Shown here piece after piece: positions 23,094 to 31,627 of a DNA stretch of 64,000 nucleotides (its first letter is position 1; each line of letters begins with the position of its first letter). Made by a program: the position numbers and the translations under genes. Source of the DNA: Clavibacter sp. VKM Ac-2872 (lineage in GTDB: Bacteria > Actinomycetota > Actinomycetes > Actinomycetales > Microbacteriaceae). The notes beneath the pieces are model-generated. The model was given only the letters and a program-made list of their open reading frames with translations, was not told where the DNA came from and searched no databases. The stretch spans positions 1,903,069-1,967,068 of the forward strand of contig NZ_JADKRR010000001.1 in assembly GCF_015351105.1 (NCBI RefSeq), written 5' to 3'.

Positions 23094-23462
23094 CTAGCCG
23101 ACGCCCTGCAGGTCGATCACGAAGATCAGCGTGCGGCCGGAGAGGCGGTGTCCGCCGCCCGCGGGGCCGTACGCGAGCTCCGGCGGGACGACGAGCTGGC
23201 GGCGGCCGCCGACCTTCATGCCGGGGATGCCCTGCTGCCAGCCGGCGATGAGGCTGCGGAGGGGGAAGCGCACGGACTGGCCGCGGCTCCACGAGGAGTC
23301 GAACTCCTCGCCGGACTCGAAGTCGACGCCGAGGTAGTGCACGTCGACCGTGTCGCCGGGCTGGGCCTCGGGGCCGTCGCCCACGGTGATGTCGGAGATG
23401 GTGAGCTCTGCGGGGGCCGGGCCGTCGACGGGCTCGACCTCGGGCTTCGTGGTGTCGGTCAT
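23094..23462 (-). CDS. FKBP-type peptidyl-prolyl cis-trans isomerase
   Basis: The 122-residue cytoplasmic protein is a single FKBP domain: [20 protein letters not shown], then the hydrophobic pocket residues in [20 protein letters not shown] and the ending [10 protein letters not shown]. No signal peptide or lipobox is seen. It catalyses proline isomerisation in protein folding. I chose the ATG at 23462; a TTG 12 nt upstream is an alternative. It lies 34 bp downstream of rpe. Confidence 0.92.
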   Translation of the reverse strand: MTDTTKPEVEPVDGPAPAELTISDITVGDGPEAQPGDTVDVHYLGVDFESGEEFDSSWSRGQSVRFPLRSLIAGWQQGIPGMKVGGRRQLVVPPELAYGPAGGGHRLSGRTLIFVIDLQGVG

Positions 23463-23496
23463 GGATCCAGTCAAGCAGATCCGCGCGGGCCCTCCG

Positions 23497-24165
23497 TCAG
23501 TGCGCGTGGGTGTGCGCCTCGGCGGCCCGGCGCAGCTCGGCGATGGCCGCCTCGGGGTCGCCGCCGCGGAAGACGCCGGATCCGGAGACGAACGTGTCGG
23601 CGCCGGCCTCGGCCGCGCGGCCGATGGTCTCGACGTCGATGCCGCCGTCCACCTGGAGCCACACGTCGTGGCCGGACTCGCGGAGGCGGGAGCGGAGGGC
23701 GCGGAGCTTGGGCATCGTCTCGGGCATGAAGGACTGGCCGCCGAAGCCGGGCTCGACCGTCATCACGAGCACCTGGTCGAACTCGTGGAGCAGGTCGAGG
23801 TAGTCGTCGACGGGGGTGCCGGGCTTCAGCGCGATGCCGGCGCGCGCGCCGATCTCCCGGAGGCGCCTGGCGAGCGCGACGGGCTCGCGCGTGGCCTCCG
23901 CGTGGAAGGTGACGCTCGCGGCGCCCGCCTCCGCGTAGCCGGGGGCCCAGCGGTCGACGTCGTCGATCATCAGGTGGATGTCGAGCGGCACCGGGGTCAC
24001 CTGCTGGAGGCGCTCCACCATCGGCAGGCCGAAGGTGAGGTTCGGCACGAAGTGGTTGTCCATGATGTCGACGTGCACGAGGTCGGCGGTGGCGAGGCGC
24101 TGGATCTCGCGCTCCAGGTTCGCGAAGTCGGCGGACAGGATGCTCGGTTCGATGCGGACGGGCAT
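23497..24165 (-). CDS. rpe: Ribulose-phosphate 3-epimerase
   Basis: The 222-residue barrel interconverts ribulose-5-P and xylulose-5-P in the pentose phosphate pathway. IEPSILSADFANL, the metal ligands in HVDIMDNHFVPN and DIHLMI, and VEPGFGGQSF with VDGGI are all present. The His-rich end AHTHAH is unusual but of unknown meaning. TAGGGT lies 7 nt before the ATG and includes the rsmB stop codon. The only GGGAG is too close to the ATG to serve as a normal Shine-Dalgarno. Confidence 0.97.
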   Translation of the reverse strand: MPVRIEPSILSADFANLEREIQRLATADLVHVDIMDNHFVPNLTFGLPMVERLQQVTPVPLDIHLMIDDVDRWAPGYAEAGAASVTFHAEATREPVALARRLREIGARAGIALKPGTPVDDYLDLLHEFDQVLVMTVEPGFGGQSFMPETMPKLRALRSRLRESGHDVWLQVDGGIDVETIGRAAEAGADTFVSGSGVFRGGDPEAAIAELRRAAEAHTHAH

Positions 24166-24172
24166 GCTCCCG

Positions 24173-24178
24173 ACCCTA
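24173..24178 (-). promoter_or_regulatory. Candidate -10 (TAGGGT) for rpe, overlapping the rsmB stop codon
   Basis: The hexamer starts with the TAG stop codon of rsmB and ends 7 nt before the rpe ATG. If used, rpe would also be made from a leaderless internal transcript. Confidence 0.3.
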
Positions 24179-25639
24179 CCGGCGGGTCAGCAGGGCGATG
24201 AACATGGCGTCCGTGCCGTGCCGGTGCGGCCAGAGCTGCACGCTGGAACCGCGGGACCCGGCGTCCGGGTCGGCCGCCGGCAGCTCGAGGTCGCCGTCGG
24301 CCACCTCCTGCAGCACGGCGCGGGTGTCGAGCGCGGTCACGTCGGCGTGGCGCTGGAGCGCGGCCTGCACGATGGCGCGGGTCTCGGCGAGGTGCGGCGA
24401 GCACGTGACGTAGGCGAGGATCCCGCCGGGCGCGAGCGCACCGATCGCGGAGTCGATGAGGCCGGCCTGCAGGGCGCCGAGGCCCGCGACGTCGCGCGGG
24501 GTCTTGCGCCAGCGCGCCTCGGGTCGGCGGCGGAGGGCGCCGAGGCCGCTGCAGGGGGCGTCGAGCAGGATCCGGTCGAACTCCCCCGGGTGGGTCTCCC
24601 CCACGGTCGTGCCGTCGAGCTCCCACACCTCGGTGTCGCCGGGGACGGCGCGGAGGGCGTCGCGGACGAGGCCCGCGCGCGCCGGGACGAGCTCGTTGGC
24701 GGTGAGCAGCGCGCCGGAGCGTCCCGCCTCGGCGGCGAGCAGCGCGGCCTTGCCGCCGGGCCCCGCGCACAGGTCGAGCCAGCGCTCGCCCGGGGTGACG
24801 TCGCGGGCGCGGCTGAGCGCGAGGGCGGCGAGCTGGGAGCCCTCGTCCTGCACGCGGACGCGGCCCGCGGCGACGCCCGGCGCGTCCATCGGGTCGCCGC
24901 CCTCGAGGTAGGCGCCGACGGGCGAGAACGCGGCGGGCTGCTCGCCCGTCTCCGCGACGGTCGCGAGGCCCGGGAGCGCGACGAGGCTGACGGCGGGCGC
25001 GGCGTTGTCGGCGCGCAGCAGGTCCTCAAGCTCGTCGGCGCGGCCCTCGCGGGCGAGCGCCTGACGGAGGGCGCGCAGCACCCAGAGCGGGTGGGAGTGC
25101 TCGAGGGCGAGGCGCTCGTCGTCGCTCGCGGCGCTGTCGAGGACGCGCTGCCGCCACGCGTCGGGCTCCGAGCGGGTGATGGTGCGGAGGACGCCGTTGA
25201 CGAAGCCCGTGGCCGAGCGCGATCCGACCGCCCGCGCCATGTCGACGCCCTCGTTCACGGCCGCGTGGGTCGCGACGCGCATGCTCAGCAGCTGGTGGAC
25301 GGAGAGGCGCAGGACGTCGAGGATCGGCGCGTCGATCGCCGTGGCGGGGCGACCGGCGGCCAGCTCGACGACGCGGTCGTAGTAGCCGGACATGCGCAGG
25401 GTGCCGTAGGTCAGCTCGGTGGCGAGCGCCGCGTCCTGCGCGCTGAGGGCCGCGCGGCGGATCTTCACGGGCAGGAGCAGGTTCGCGTACGCGTCCGACT
25501 CGCGGACCGCGCTCACGACCTCGTAGGCGACGCGGCGGGCGGGGCTCACGGTGGCGGGGCCGCCGACGTCCGGGCGGCCCCCTCCCGCGGGGCGGCGTCG
25601 GCCCGGTCGGCGGGCGGGGGATCCGGTGCTGTCGCTCAT
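24176..25639 (-). CDS. rsmB: 16S rRNA m5C967 methyltransferase
   Basis: The 487-residue protein has an N-terminal NusB-like RNA-binding domain (about 30-165) and a Rossmann methyltransferase domain. LDLCAGPGGKA binds SAM; DAPCSGLGALRRRPEARW and YVTCSPH hold the two catalytic cysteines of m5C enzymes. A basic, Gly/Pro-rich N-terminal stretch of about 30 residues precedes the NusB part. The ATG overlaps the fmt stop by 4 bp. The pairing fmt-rsmB is conserved widely. Confidence 0.95.
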   Translation of the reverse strand: MSDSTGSPARRPGRRRPAGGGRPDVGGPATVSPARRVAYEVVSAVRESDAYANLLLPVKIRRAALSAQDAALATELTYGTLRMSGYYDRVVELAAGRPATAIDAPILDVLRLSVHQLLSMRVATHAAVNEGVDMARAVGSRSATGFVNGVLRTITRSEPDAWRQRVLDSAASDDERLALEHSHPLWVLRALRQALAREGRADELEDLLRADNAAPAVSLVALPGLATVAETGEQPAAFSPVGAYLEGGDPMDAPGVAAGRVRVQDEGSQLAALALSRARDVTPGERWLDLCAGPGGKAALLAAEAGRSGALLTANELVPARAGLVRDALRAVPGDTEVWELDGTTVGETHPGEFDRILLDAPCSGLGALRRRPEARWRKTPRDVAGLGALQAGLIDSAIGALAPGGILAYVTCSPHLAETRAIVQAALQRHADVTALDTRAVLQEVADGDLELPAADPDAGSRGSSVQLWPHRHGTDAMFIALLTRR

Positions 25640-26553
25640 CGTGCGGTGACGTCCTTGTTCGTGACGCCGCGCCACCAGTCGGCGGCGGGCATGGTGCTCT
25701 TCCCGGCGGGCTGCACCTGGATGAGCTCGACGGGGTGGCTGGCGGTGCCGACCGCGACGCGGCCGTCGACGGCCGCGATCGCGCCGGGCGCGAGCGGCGC
25801 GGCGTCGCGCAGGGCGGCCGCGAGGTGGATCTTGAGGCGCACGTCGTCCACGGACGTGTGCGCGCCGGGCTCGGGCGTGACGCCGCGGATCCGCGCGAGC
25901 ACCTCGTCGGCGGGGAGGGCCCAGTCGATGCGGCCGTCCTCGATCGTGGTCTTCGGCGCGAGCGTCGGCTCACCCTCCTGCGGGCGCGCGACGGCGGTGC
26001 CCGCCGCGATGGCGTCGACCGTGCGCGCGAGGAGGTCGGCGCCCTGGACCGCGAGCGCGTCGAGCACGTGACCGGCCGTCTCGTGGTCGCCCGTGGGCCG
26101 CTCCTCCATCGCGAAGACGGGACCCGTGTCCATGCCGCGCTCCAGCTGGAAGACGCTCGCGCCCGTGACGCGCTCGCCCGCCATGATCGACCGCTGGACG
26201 GGCGCGGCGCCGCGCCACCGGGGCAGCAGGGAGAAGTGCAGGTTGATCCAGCCGCGCGCGGGCGTCGAGAGCAGCGGCTCGCGCACGAGGCCGCCGTAGG
26301 CGACGATGACGCCGAGCTCCGCGTCCACCGCGGCGATGCGGGCGGTCGCGTCGTCGTCGAGGCGGTTGACCCGGAGCGTCGGGATGCCCAGGCGCTCGGC
26401 CTCCGCGGCGACGGGCGACGGGGTGAGCACGCGCTTGCGCCCGAGCGGCGCGTCGGCGCGGGTCACGACGAGCGCGACCTCGTGGCCGGACGCCGCGAGC
26501 AGCTGGAGCGAGGGCACGGCCGCGAAGGGCGTGCCGGCGAAGACGAGTCTCAT
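25636..26553 (-). CDS. fmt: Methionyl-tRNA formyltransferase
   Basis: The 305-residue enzyme formylates initiator Met-tRNA. MRLVFAGTPFAAVPSL is the canonical start, NLHFSLLPRWRGAAPVQRSI contains the formyl-THF-binding SLLPxxRG motif, and the C-terminal OB-like domain follows. AGAGGA lies 8 nt before the ATG. The 103-bp gap to priA upstream contains a G-rich stretch. Confidence 0.97.
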   Translation of the reverse strand: MRLVFAGTPFAAVPSLQLLAASGHEVALVVTRADAPLGRKRVLTPSPVAAEAERLGIPTLRVNRLDDDATARIAAVDAELGVIVAYGGLVREPLLSTPARGWINLHFSLLPRWRGAAPVQRSIMAGERVTGASVFQLERGMDTGPVFAMEERPTGDHETAGHVLDALAVQGADLLARTVDAIAAGTAVARPQEGEPTLAPKTTIEDGRIDWALPADEVLARIRGVTPEPGAHTSVDDVRLKIHLAAALRDAAPLAPGAIAAVDGRVAVGTASHPVELIQVQPAGKSTMPAADWWRGVTNKDVTAR

Positions 26554-26580
26554 TGCGCATTCCTCTCGGGGACGGCGTGC

Positions 26581-26596
26581 GGGTGGGCGGGGCGGG
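26581..26596 (+). other. Canonical G-quadruplex motif between priA and fmt
   Basis: GGGTGGGCGGGGCGGG on the plus strand gives four G runs with 1-2-nt loops. It lies in the template strand just upstream of fmt, within the 103-bp gap that otherwise shows no feature. No function can be assigned. Confidence 0.5.
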
Positions 26597-26656
26597 CGGA
26601 GGCGGCGGGTGCGGGGGCGACGCGGCCGGGTGCGCGGGCCAGGCGGCGGCCGGGGA

Positions 26657-28702
26657 TCAGAACAGCCCCGTGTCGTCGAACCGTACACGGAGCGGGACCG
26701 TGGGCCGGAACCCGGTGCGGCCGGCGACGGGCTTCCGACGGCTCGAGGCGTTGCGCACGACGGCGGCGCGCAGCTCCCGCGCCGCGTCGGGGCCGCTCGC
26801 GTAGTCGAGGCGGACGATGGCCCGCACGCGACCCTGCTCGGTGGGCACCGGGCCGAGGATGTCGACCCCCTCGATCCCCGCGAGCCGCTCGACCGCCTGG
26901 CCGACCGCGTCCGGGAGCCCTTCGACGCTCGCGGCGCGCACGGCCGGCGGGAAGCGCAGGGCCCGGCGCTCGAGCAGCTCCTCGCGGGCGTACCGCGCCT
27001 GCTGCCAGGTCGCGAGGGCGCGCGCGACCTGGCCGCCGACGCCCACGAGCATCACGGGCGCGCGGGGCGCGGCGAGGGCGGCGGCGTTGGACCACTGGCG
27101 GAGCACGTCCTCCCCCACCCGGAGGCTCTCGCGGGCGAGCATCCGCTCGCCGTCGAGCAGCAGGATCGCGCGGTAGCCGCCCGCTGCGACGGGCTCGGCC
27201 CCGCGCGTGGCCACGACGAGCCGCGACTCGGCGTCGACCTCCTGCACGTGGCGCTCGCCGTCGGCCAGCACCACCTGCACGCCGGGGAACGCGCGGCCGA
27301 GCTCCTCCGCGGTGCGACCTGCGCCGATGGTGACGAGGCGCAGCTCGTCGGATCCGCAGTTGACGCAGCGCCAGTCCCCCGCGAGGTGCCCGCACCAGCC
27401 GCACGTGGGCGTGCTCGTGGCGGTCGACATGCCGAGCGGGCCCGTGCAGACGGTGCAGCGGGCGGCCTGCCGGCAGGCGCGGCAGGCGACGAGCGGCGCG
27501 TAGCCGGGGCTGGCGACCTGGATGAGGACCGGCCCGTGCTCGACGGCGTCCTTCGCCGCGCGCCAGGCGCCCGACGGGATCCTGGCCTGCCGGGCGAAGC
27601 CCTCGTCTCCCGTCTGGGACGTGGTCGGGATCACCCGCGGGGTGCGGGTCGCGGCGGGCGACACGCTCGCGAGGTAGCCGATGGCGACGAGGCGCTCGAC
27701 CTCCGTGCTCCGGGAGTGCGCGAGCAGCACGAGCGCGGTGCCCTGCTGGCGGCTGCGGAGGAGGGCGACGTCGCGCGCGTGGGCGTAGGGGCTGAGCGGC
27801 TCGGCGTGCAGCGGGTCGCCCTCGTCCCACATCGCGACGAGGCCGAGGCGGGGCGCGGGCGCGTACACGGCGGAGCGGTTGCCGACGACGATGCGGGGCG
27901 CGTCGCCGAGGCCGGCGAGGAAGGAGCGGTAGCGGTCGGGGCCGGACTGGCGCGCGTCGGTGCGCAGCACGGATCCGGCGGGGGCGTGCGCGGCGAGGGC
28001 CGCCTCCAGCTGGTCCTGGTCGCGGTAGTCGGGCACCACGAGGACGCTGCTGCGGCCGGACGCGAGGACGCGGGCCGCGGCCTGCGCGAGCGTGACGGCC
28101 CAGCGGCCGGCCCAGACGCCGCCCGGCAGCTCGACGACCTCGGGCACGGCGTCGACCGCGACGCGCCCGGATCCGTCGACGGCGGCGTCGAGCGTGCCCG
28201 GCGCGTAGCCGTCGATCGGCGGGAGCGCGGAGATGGCGGCGGCGGGCTCGGCGGGATCATCGGGAGAGGCGTCGGCGGCGGGTTCCGCGAGGGCCGCGAG
28301 GTGCGCCTTCTCGACCCGCACCTGCCGCGGCGGCACGGCGAGCCGGATCACGTCGGACGCGGTCCCGGCCTGCCGGTCGGCGACCTCCCGCGCGAGCGTC
28401 CAGATCTCCGGGCGCAGCACCGGCAGCGGCGACACGACCTGCTCCACCTCGCTGAGCGCGCCGTCGTATCCGCCGCCGTCGCCGACCTCGACCACGTAGC
28501 CGTCGGCCACCCGGCCCGCGGACCGCAGCGGCACGCGCACGCGCACGCCGGGCACGCACGTCTCCCGCAGCGCCTCGGGCACCGCGTAGTCGAACAGGCG
28601 GTCGAGCTGCGGCAGCGGGGAGTCGACCATGACCCGCACGACGGGCGGGCGGGTGCCCGCGGGCGCGGCCGGGGAGGCCGTCGACGGATCCCCCGCGGTC
28701 AC
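26657..28702 (-). CDS. priA: Primosomal protein PriA, actinobacterial type (probably no helicase activity)
   Basis: The 681-residue protein has the N-terminal 3'-end-binding domain (VMVDSPLPQLDRLFDYAVP) and the zinc-binding module with eight cysteines (CRACRQAARCTVC, then CGWCGH and CVNCGSD, about residues 415-455). No Walker A GxxxxGKT is present: the segment where it should be reads WAVTLAQAAARVLASGRSS. MWDEGDP replaces the DEEH box. Actinobacterial PriA is known to lack these motifs, so it likely acts as a fork-binding replication-restart factor without unwinding DNA. GTG start with GGGAG 7 nt upstream. Confidence 0.93.
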   Translation of the reverse strand: MTAGDPSTASPAAPAGTRPPVVRVMVDSPLPQLDRLFDYAVPEALRETCVPGVRVRVPLRSAGRVADGYVVEVGDGGGYDGALSEVEQVVSPLPVLRPEIWTLAREVADRQAGTASDVIRLAVPPRQVRVEKAHLAALAEPAADASPDDPAEPAAAISALPPIDGYAPGTLDAAVDGSGRVAVDAVPEVVELPGGVWAGRWAVTLAQAAARVLASGRSSVLVVPDYRDQDQLEAALAAHAPAGSVLRTDARQSGPDRYRSFLAGLGDAPRIVVGNRSAVYAPAPRLGLVAMWDEGDPLHAEPLSPYAHARDVALLRSRQQGTALVLLAHSRSTEVERLVAIGYLASVSPAATRTPRVIPTTSQTGDEGFARQARIPSGAWRAAKDAVEHGPVLIQVASPGYAPLVACRACRQAARCTVCTGPLGMSTATSTPTCGWCGHLAGDWRCVNCGSDELRLVTIGAGRTAEELGRAFPGVQVVLADGERHVQEVDAESRLVVATRGAEPVAAGGYRAILLLDGERMLARESLRVGEDVLRQWSNAAALAAPRAPVMLVGVGGQVARALATWQQARYAREELLERRALRFPPAVRAASVEGLPDAVGQAVERLAGIEGVDILGPVPTEQGRVRAIVRLDYASGPDAARELRAAVVRNASSRRKPVAGRTGFRPTVPLRVRFDDTGLF

Positions 28703-28744
28703 CTGGCGCTCCCGATCACGCCGGGATCCGGGCGGCGGCGCGCG

Positions 28745-29956
28745 TCAGAGGCCCGCGGCGCTCTGCAGGTCGGCGACACGGTCGAGCGCCTCCCAGGTGA
28801 AGTCCGGCAGCTCGCGGCCGAAGTGCCCGTACGCGGCGGTCTGCGCGTAGATGGGACGGAGCAGGTCGAGCCGCTCGACGATGGCGGCGGGACGCAGGTC
28901 GAAGGTCTCGCGGATGGCGCGCACGATGCGGTCCTCGGGCACGTGCGCCGTGCCGAAGGTCTCGACGTAGAGGCCCACGGGCGCCGCCTTGCCGATGGCG
29001 TACGCGACCTGCACCTCGAGCCGGTCGGCGAGGCCCGCGGCGACCGCGTTCTTCGCGACCCAGCGCATGGCGTACGCGGCGCTGCGGTCGACCTTCGACG
29101 GGTCCTTGCCGCTGAACGCGCCGCCGCCGTGCCTGCTGAAGCCGCCGTACGTGTCGACGATGATCTTCCGGCCGGTGAGCCCGGCGTCGCCCTTCGGCCC
29201 GCCGATCTCGAACTTGCCGGTGGGGTTGATGAGCAGGGTCGCGTCGCGCGAGTCGAGCTCGATGCCGATCTCCGCGGCCTGCGCCAGCACCGGCCGGATC
29301 ACGTGCTCCTCGACCTCGCGGCGGAGGTCCTCCTGGGAGACCTGCGGGCCGTGCTGGGTGGAGAGCACGACGGTGTCGACCGTGCGGGGCACGAGCCCGT
29401 CGTAGCCGATGGTGACCTGGGTCTTGCCGTCGGGGCGGAGGTACGCCAGCTCGCCCGAGTGGCGGACGGCCGCGAGGCGCTCGGCGAGGCGGTGCGCGAG
29501 GTAGATGGGCAGCGGCAGGAAGACGGGGGTGTCGCGCGACGCGTAGCCGAACATGAGGCCCTGGTCGCCGGCGCCCTGGAGGTCGTGCGCGTCGGTGGAC
29601 GCGGATCCCGAGCGGGACTCGTAGGAGCGGTCGACGCCCTGCGCGATGTCGGGCGACTGCGCGCCGATCGACACCGTGACCCCGCAGTTGCTCCCGTCGA
29701 AGCCGACCTCGGAGGAGTCGTAGCCGATGTCCCGGATGCGGTCGCGCACGATCTGCGGGATGTCGACGTACCCGCTGGTGGTGACCTCCCCCGCCACGTG
29801 CACGAGCCCGGTGGTGACGAGGGTCTCGACGGCCGCGCGGCTGGTCGGGTCCTGCGTGAGGAGCGCGTCGAGGATGCTGTCCGAGATCTGGTCGCAGATC
29901 TTGTCGGGGTGGCCCTCGGTGACGGACTCGGAGGTGAACAGGCGCAGGTCGGTCAC
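28745..29956 (-). CDS. metK: S-adenosylmethionine synthetase
   Basis: The 403-residue enzyme makes SAM from methionine and [19 protein letters not shown] contains the catalytic His and metal-binding Asp, [12 protein letters not shown] is the family signature, and [19 protein letters not shown] is the ATP P-loop. The GTG start is preceded by TGGAGAG. It lies 38 bp downstream of coaBC, and probably forms one unit with it and priA. Confidence 0.98.
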   Translation of the reverse strand: MTDLRLFTSESVTEGHPDKICDQISDSILDALLTQDPTSRAAVETLVTTGLVHVAGEVTTSGYVDIPQIVRDRIRDIGYDSSEVGFDGSNCGVTVSIGAQSPDIAQGVDRSYESRSGSASTDAHDLQGAGDQGLMFGYASRDTPVFLPLPIYLAHRLAERLAAVRHSGELAYLRPDGKTQVTIGYDGLVPRTVDTVVLSTQHGPQVSQEDLRREVEEHVIRPVLAQAAEIGIELDSRDATLLINPTGKFEIGGPKGDAGLTGRKIIVDTYGGFSRHGGGAFSGKDPSKVDRSAAYAMRWVAKNAVAAGLADRLEVQVAYAIGKAAPVGLYVETFGTAHVPEDRIVRAIRETFDLRPAAIVERLDLLRPIYAQTAAYGHFGRELPDFTWEALDRVADLQSAAGL

Positions 29957-29994
29957 GGGTCTCTCCAGGGGGATCGCGTGGCGAGAGCCGGTCG

Positions 29995-31212
29995 CTATCG
30001 CGGAGTCGGCTGACCCACTACGTCGAGAATTCGATGGGCCACCTGCTCCTTGGAGCCGGAGGCCTCGGCCAGTGTATCGCCGGCGATCCCGAGCACCGTG
30101 ATCGTGTTGCCCTCTGTGGCGAACCCCTCGGCCCACCCCACCCTGTTGAGGACGAGCAGGTCGCAGCCCTTCCGGGCGAGCTTCGCGCGGCCGATCCGCA
30201 GCAGCTCCTCCGGGTCCTCCTCGGTCTCCGCCGCGAAGCCGACGACGACGCGGCGCGAGCCGTCCGCGCGCGGCACGGCGGCGTCGGCCGCGAGGCGCTG
30301 CAGGATGTCCGGGTTCCGCACCAGATCGACGGAGAGGGCGTCGCCCGCCTCCTCCTTCTTGATCTTGCCCGCGGAGACGGCGACGGGCCGGTAGTCGGCG
30401 ACGGCCGCGGCCATGATCACGACGTCGGCGTCCTCCGCCTCGCGCACCATGGCGTCGGAGAGCTCGAGGGCGGTCGACACGGGCACCACGCGGACGCCCG
30501 TCGGGGCGGGCACCTCGAGGTGCGCGGCGACCAGGACGACGTCGGCGCCGCGGTCGCGCGCGGCGGATGCGAGGGCGACCCCCTGCCTGCCGGAGGAGCG
30601 GTTGCCGAGGAAGCGCACGGGATCCAGCGGCTCGCGCGTGCCGCCCGCGGAGAGGACGATGCGGCGTCCCGCGAGGTCGCGACCACCGGGGCGCACCGCG
30701 GCGAGGGCGGCGGCGATGACGTCCTCCACCTCGGCCATGCGACCGGGACCGGAGTCCGTGCCGGTGAGGCGGCCCGAGGTGGGGCCGACGAGGGTGGCGC
30801 CGCGGGAGCGCAGGAGGGCCGCGTTGGCCTGGGTCGCCGGGTGCTGCCACATCTCGGTGTGCATCGCGGGGGCGACCACGAGGGGCGCGCGGCTGGCGAG
30901 GATCGTGGTGCCGAGCAGGTCGTCCGACAGGCCGAGGGCCATGGTCGCGAGCGTGTGCGCGGTGGCGGGGGCCACGACGATGAGGTCGGCCTTCTGGCCC
31001 AGCGCCACGTGGCGGACCTCGGAGACGCCGTCGTACAGGTCGCTCGTGACGGGGTTCCGGCTGACGGCCTCGAGCGTGGGCTTCCCGACGAAGCGGAGCG
31101 CCGCCTCGGTCGGCACGACGTGCACGTCGTGGCCGAGGAGCACGAGGCCCCTGACCACGCCTACGGCCTTGTAGGCCGCGATCCCGCCGGTGATCCCCAC
31201 GACCACCATCAC
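29995..31212 (-). CDS. coaBC: Bifunctional PPC decarboxylase / PPC synthetase (CoaBC)
   Basis: The 405-residue fusion performs two steps of coenzyme A synthesis. The N-terminal CoaC half (about 1-185) has [12 protein letters not shown], the catalytic His in EVRHVALG, and [13 protein letters not shown], the PAMN-type motif with His. The CoaB half (about 190-405) has [28 protein letters not shown] and KIKKEE. I chose the GTG at 31212 because a GGAG sits 9 nt upstream; the adjacent ATG at 31209 is the alternative. That GGAG is inside a perfect small hairpin. Confidence 0.95.
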   Translation of the reverse strand: MMVVVGITGGIAAYKAVGVVRGLVLLGHDVHVVPTEAALRFVGKPTLEAVSRNPVTSDLYDGVSEVRHVALGQKADLIVVAPATAHTLATMALGLSDDLLGTTILASRAPLVVAPAMHTEMWQHPATQANAALLRSRGATLVGPTSGRLTGTDSGPGRMAEVEDVIAAALAAVRPGGRDLAGRRIVLSAGGTREPLDPVRFLGNRSSGRQGVALASAARDRGADVVLVAAHLEVPAPTGVRVVPVSTALELSDAMVREAEDADVVIMAAAVADYRPVAVSAGKIKKEEAGDALSVDLVRNPDILQRLAADAAVPRADGSRRVVVGFAAETEEDPEELLRIGRAKLARKGCDLLVLNRVGWAEGFATEGNTITVLGIAGDTLAEASGSKEQVAHRILDVVGQPTPR

Positions 31213-31221
31213 GCGGCGGCG

Positions 31222-31236
31222 CTCCGGTGCCCGGAG
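31222..31236 (-). promoter_or_regulatory. Hairpin that pairs the coaBC Shine-Dalgarno
   Basis: A 6-bp perfect stem (CTCCGG with CCGGAG, 3-nt loop) places the only GGAG of coaBC in its 3' arm, 9 nt before the GTG. It could dampen translation initiation unless opened, for example by ribosomes arriving from rpoZ. Confidence 0.4.
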
Positions 31237-31290
31237 GCGGGAGCGGTGTGCGGCGTGCGGTGGGCGCGGGGCATCCGGGAGGGCAGGCGG

Positions 31291-31560
31291 CTAGGAGGCC
31301 GCGGGCTCCACGATGGGCGTGGCGACGAGCTTGTCCTCGTTGATCTCGTGCATGGCGACCGAGAGGGGCTTGTCGTCGATGGTGGAGTCGACGAGCGGTC
31401 CGACGTTGTCGAAGAGGCTGCCCTCGTGCAGGTCGGCGTAGTAGTCGTTGATCTGGCGGGCCCGCTTGGAGGCGAAGATCACGAGCGCGTACTTCGAGTC
31501 GACCTTCGAGAGGAGCTCGTCGATGGGCGGGTCGATGATGCCCTGGGTCTTGTCAACCAT
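31291..31560 (-). CDS. rpoZ: RNA polymerase omega subunit
   Basis: The 89-residue protein supports beta-prime folding in RNA polymerase. [20 protein letters not shown] and [12 protein letters not shown] are the conserved core that contacts the beta-prime tail; the C-terminal part is acidic. GAGGAAG lies 10 nt before the ATG. Position between gmk and coaBC is the usual actinobacterial order. Confidence 0.95.
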   Translation of the reverse strand: MVDKTQGIIDPPIDELLSKVDSKYALVIFASKRARQINDYYADLHEGSLFDNVGPLVDSTIDDKPLSVAMHEINEDKLVATPIVEPAAS

Positions 31561-31588
31561 GGATGTGCCGCTTCCTCATTGCATGGAA

Positions 31589-31627
31589 GAAGGCCGCACG
31601 GGTCCGTGTCATGGACCGACGGCCTTC
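31589..31627 (-). terminator. Hairpin containing the gmk stop codon (attenuating terminator)
   Basis: An 8-bp stem (31589-31596 with 31620-31627) is extended, after a small internal loop, by a 5-bp stem (31601-31605 with 31613-31617). The gmk TGA (31611-31609) is in the terminal loop. A pyrimidine run CTTCTTCC follows on the RNA. A ribosome finishing gmk would unfold it, so termination before rpoZ could depend on gmk translation. Confidence 0.5.
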
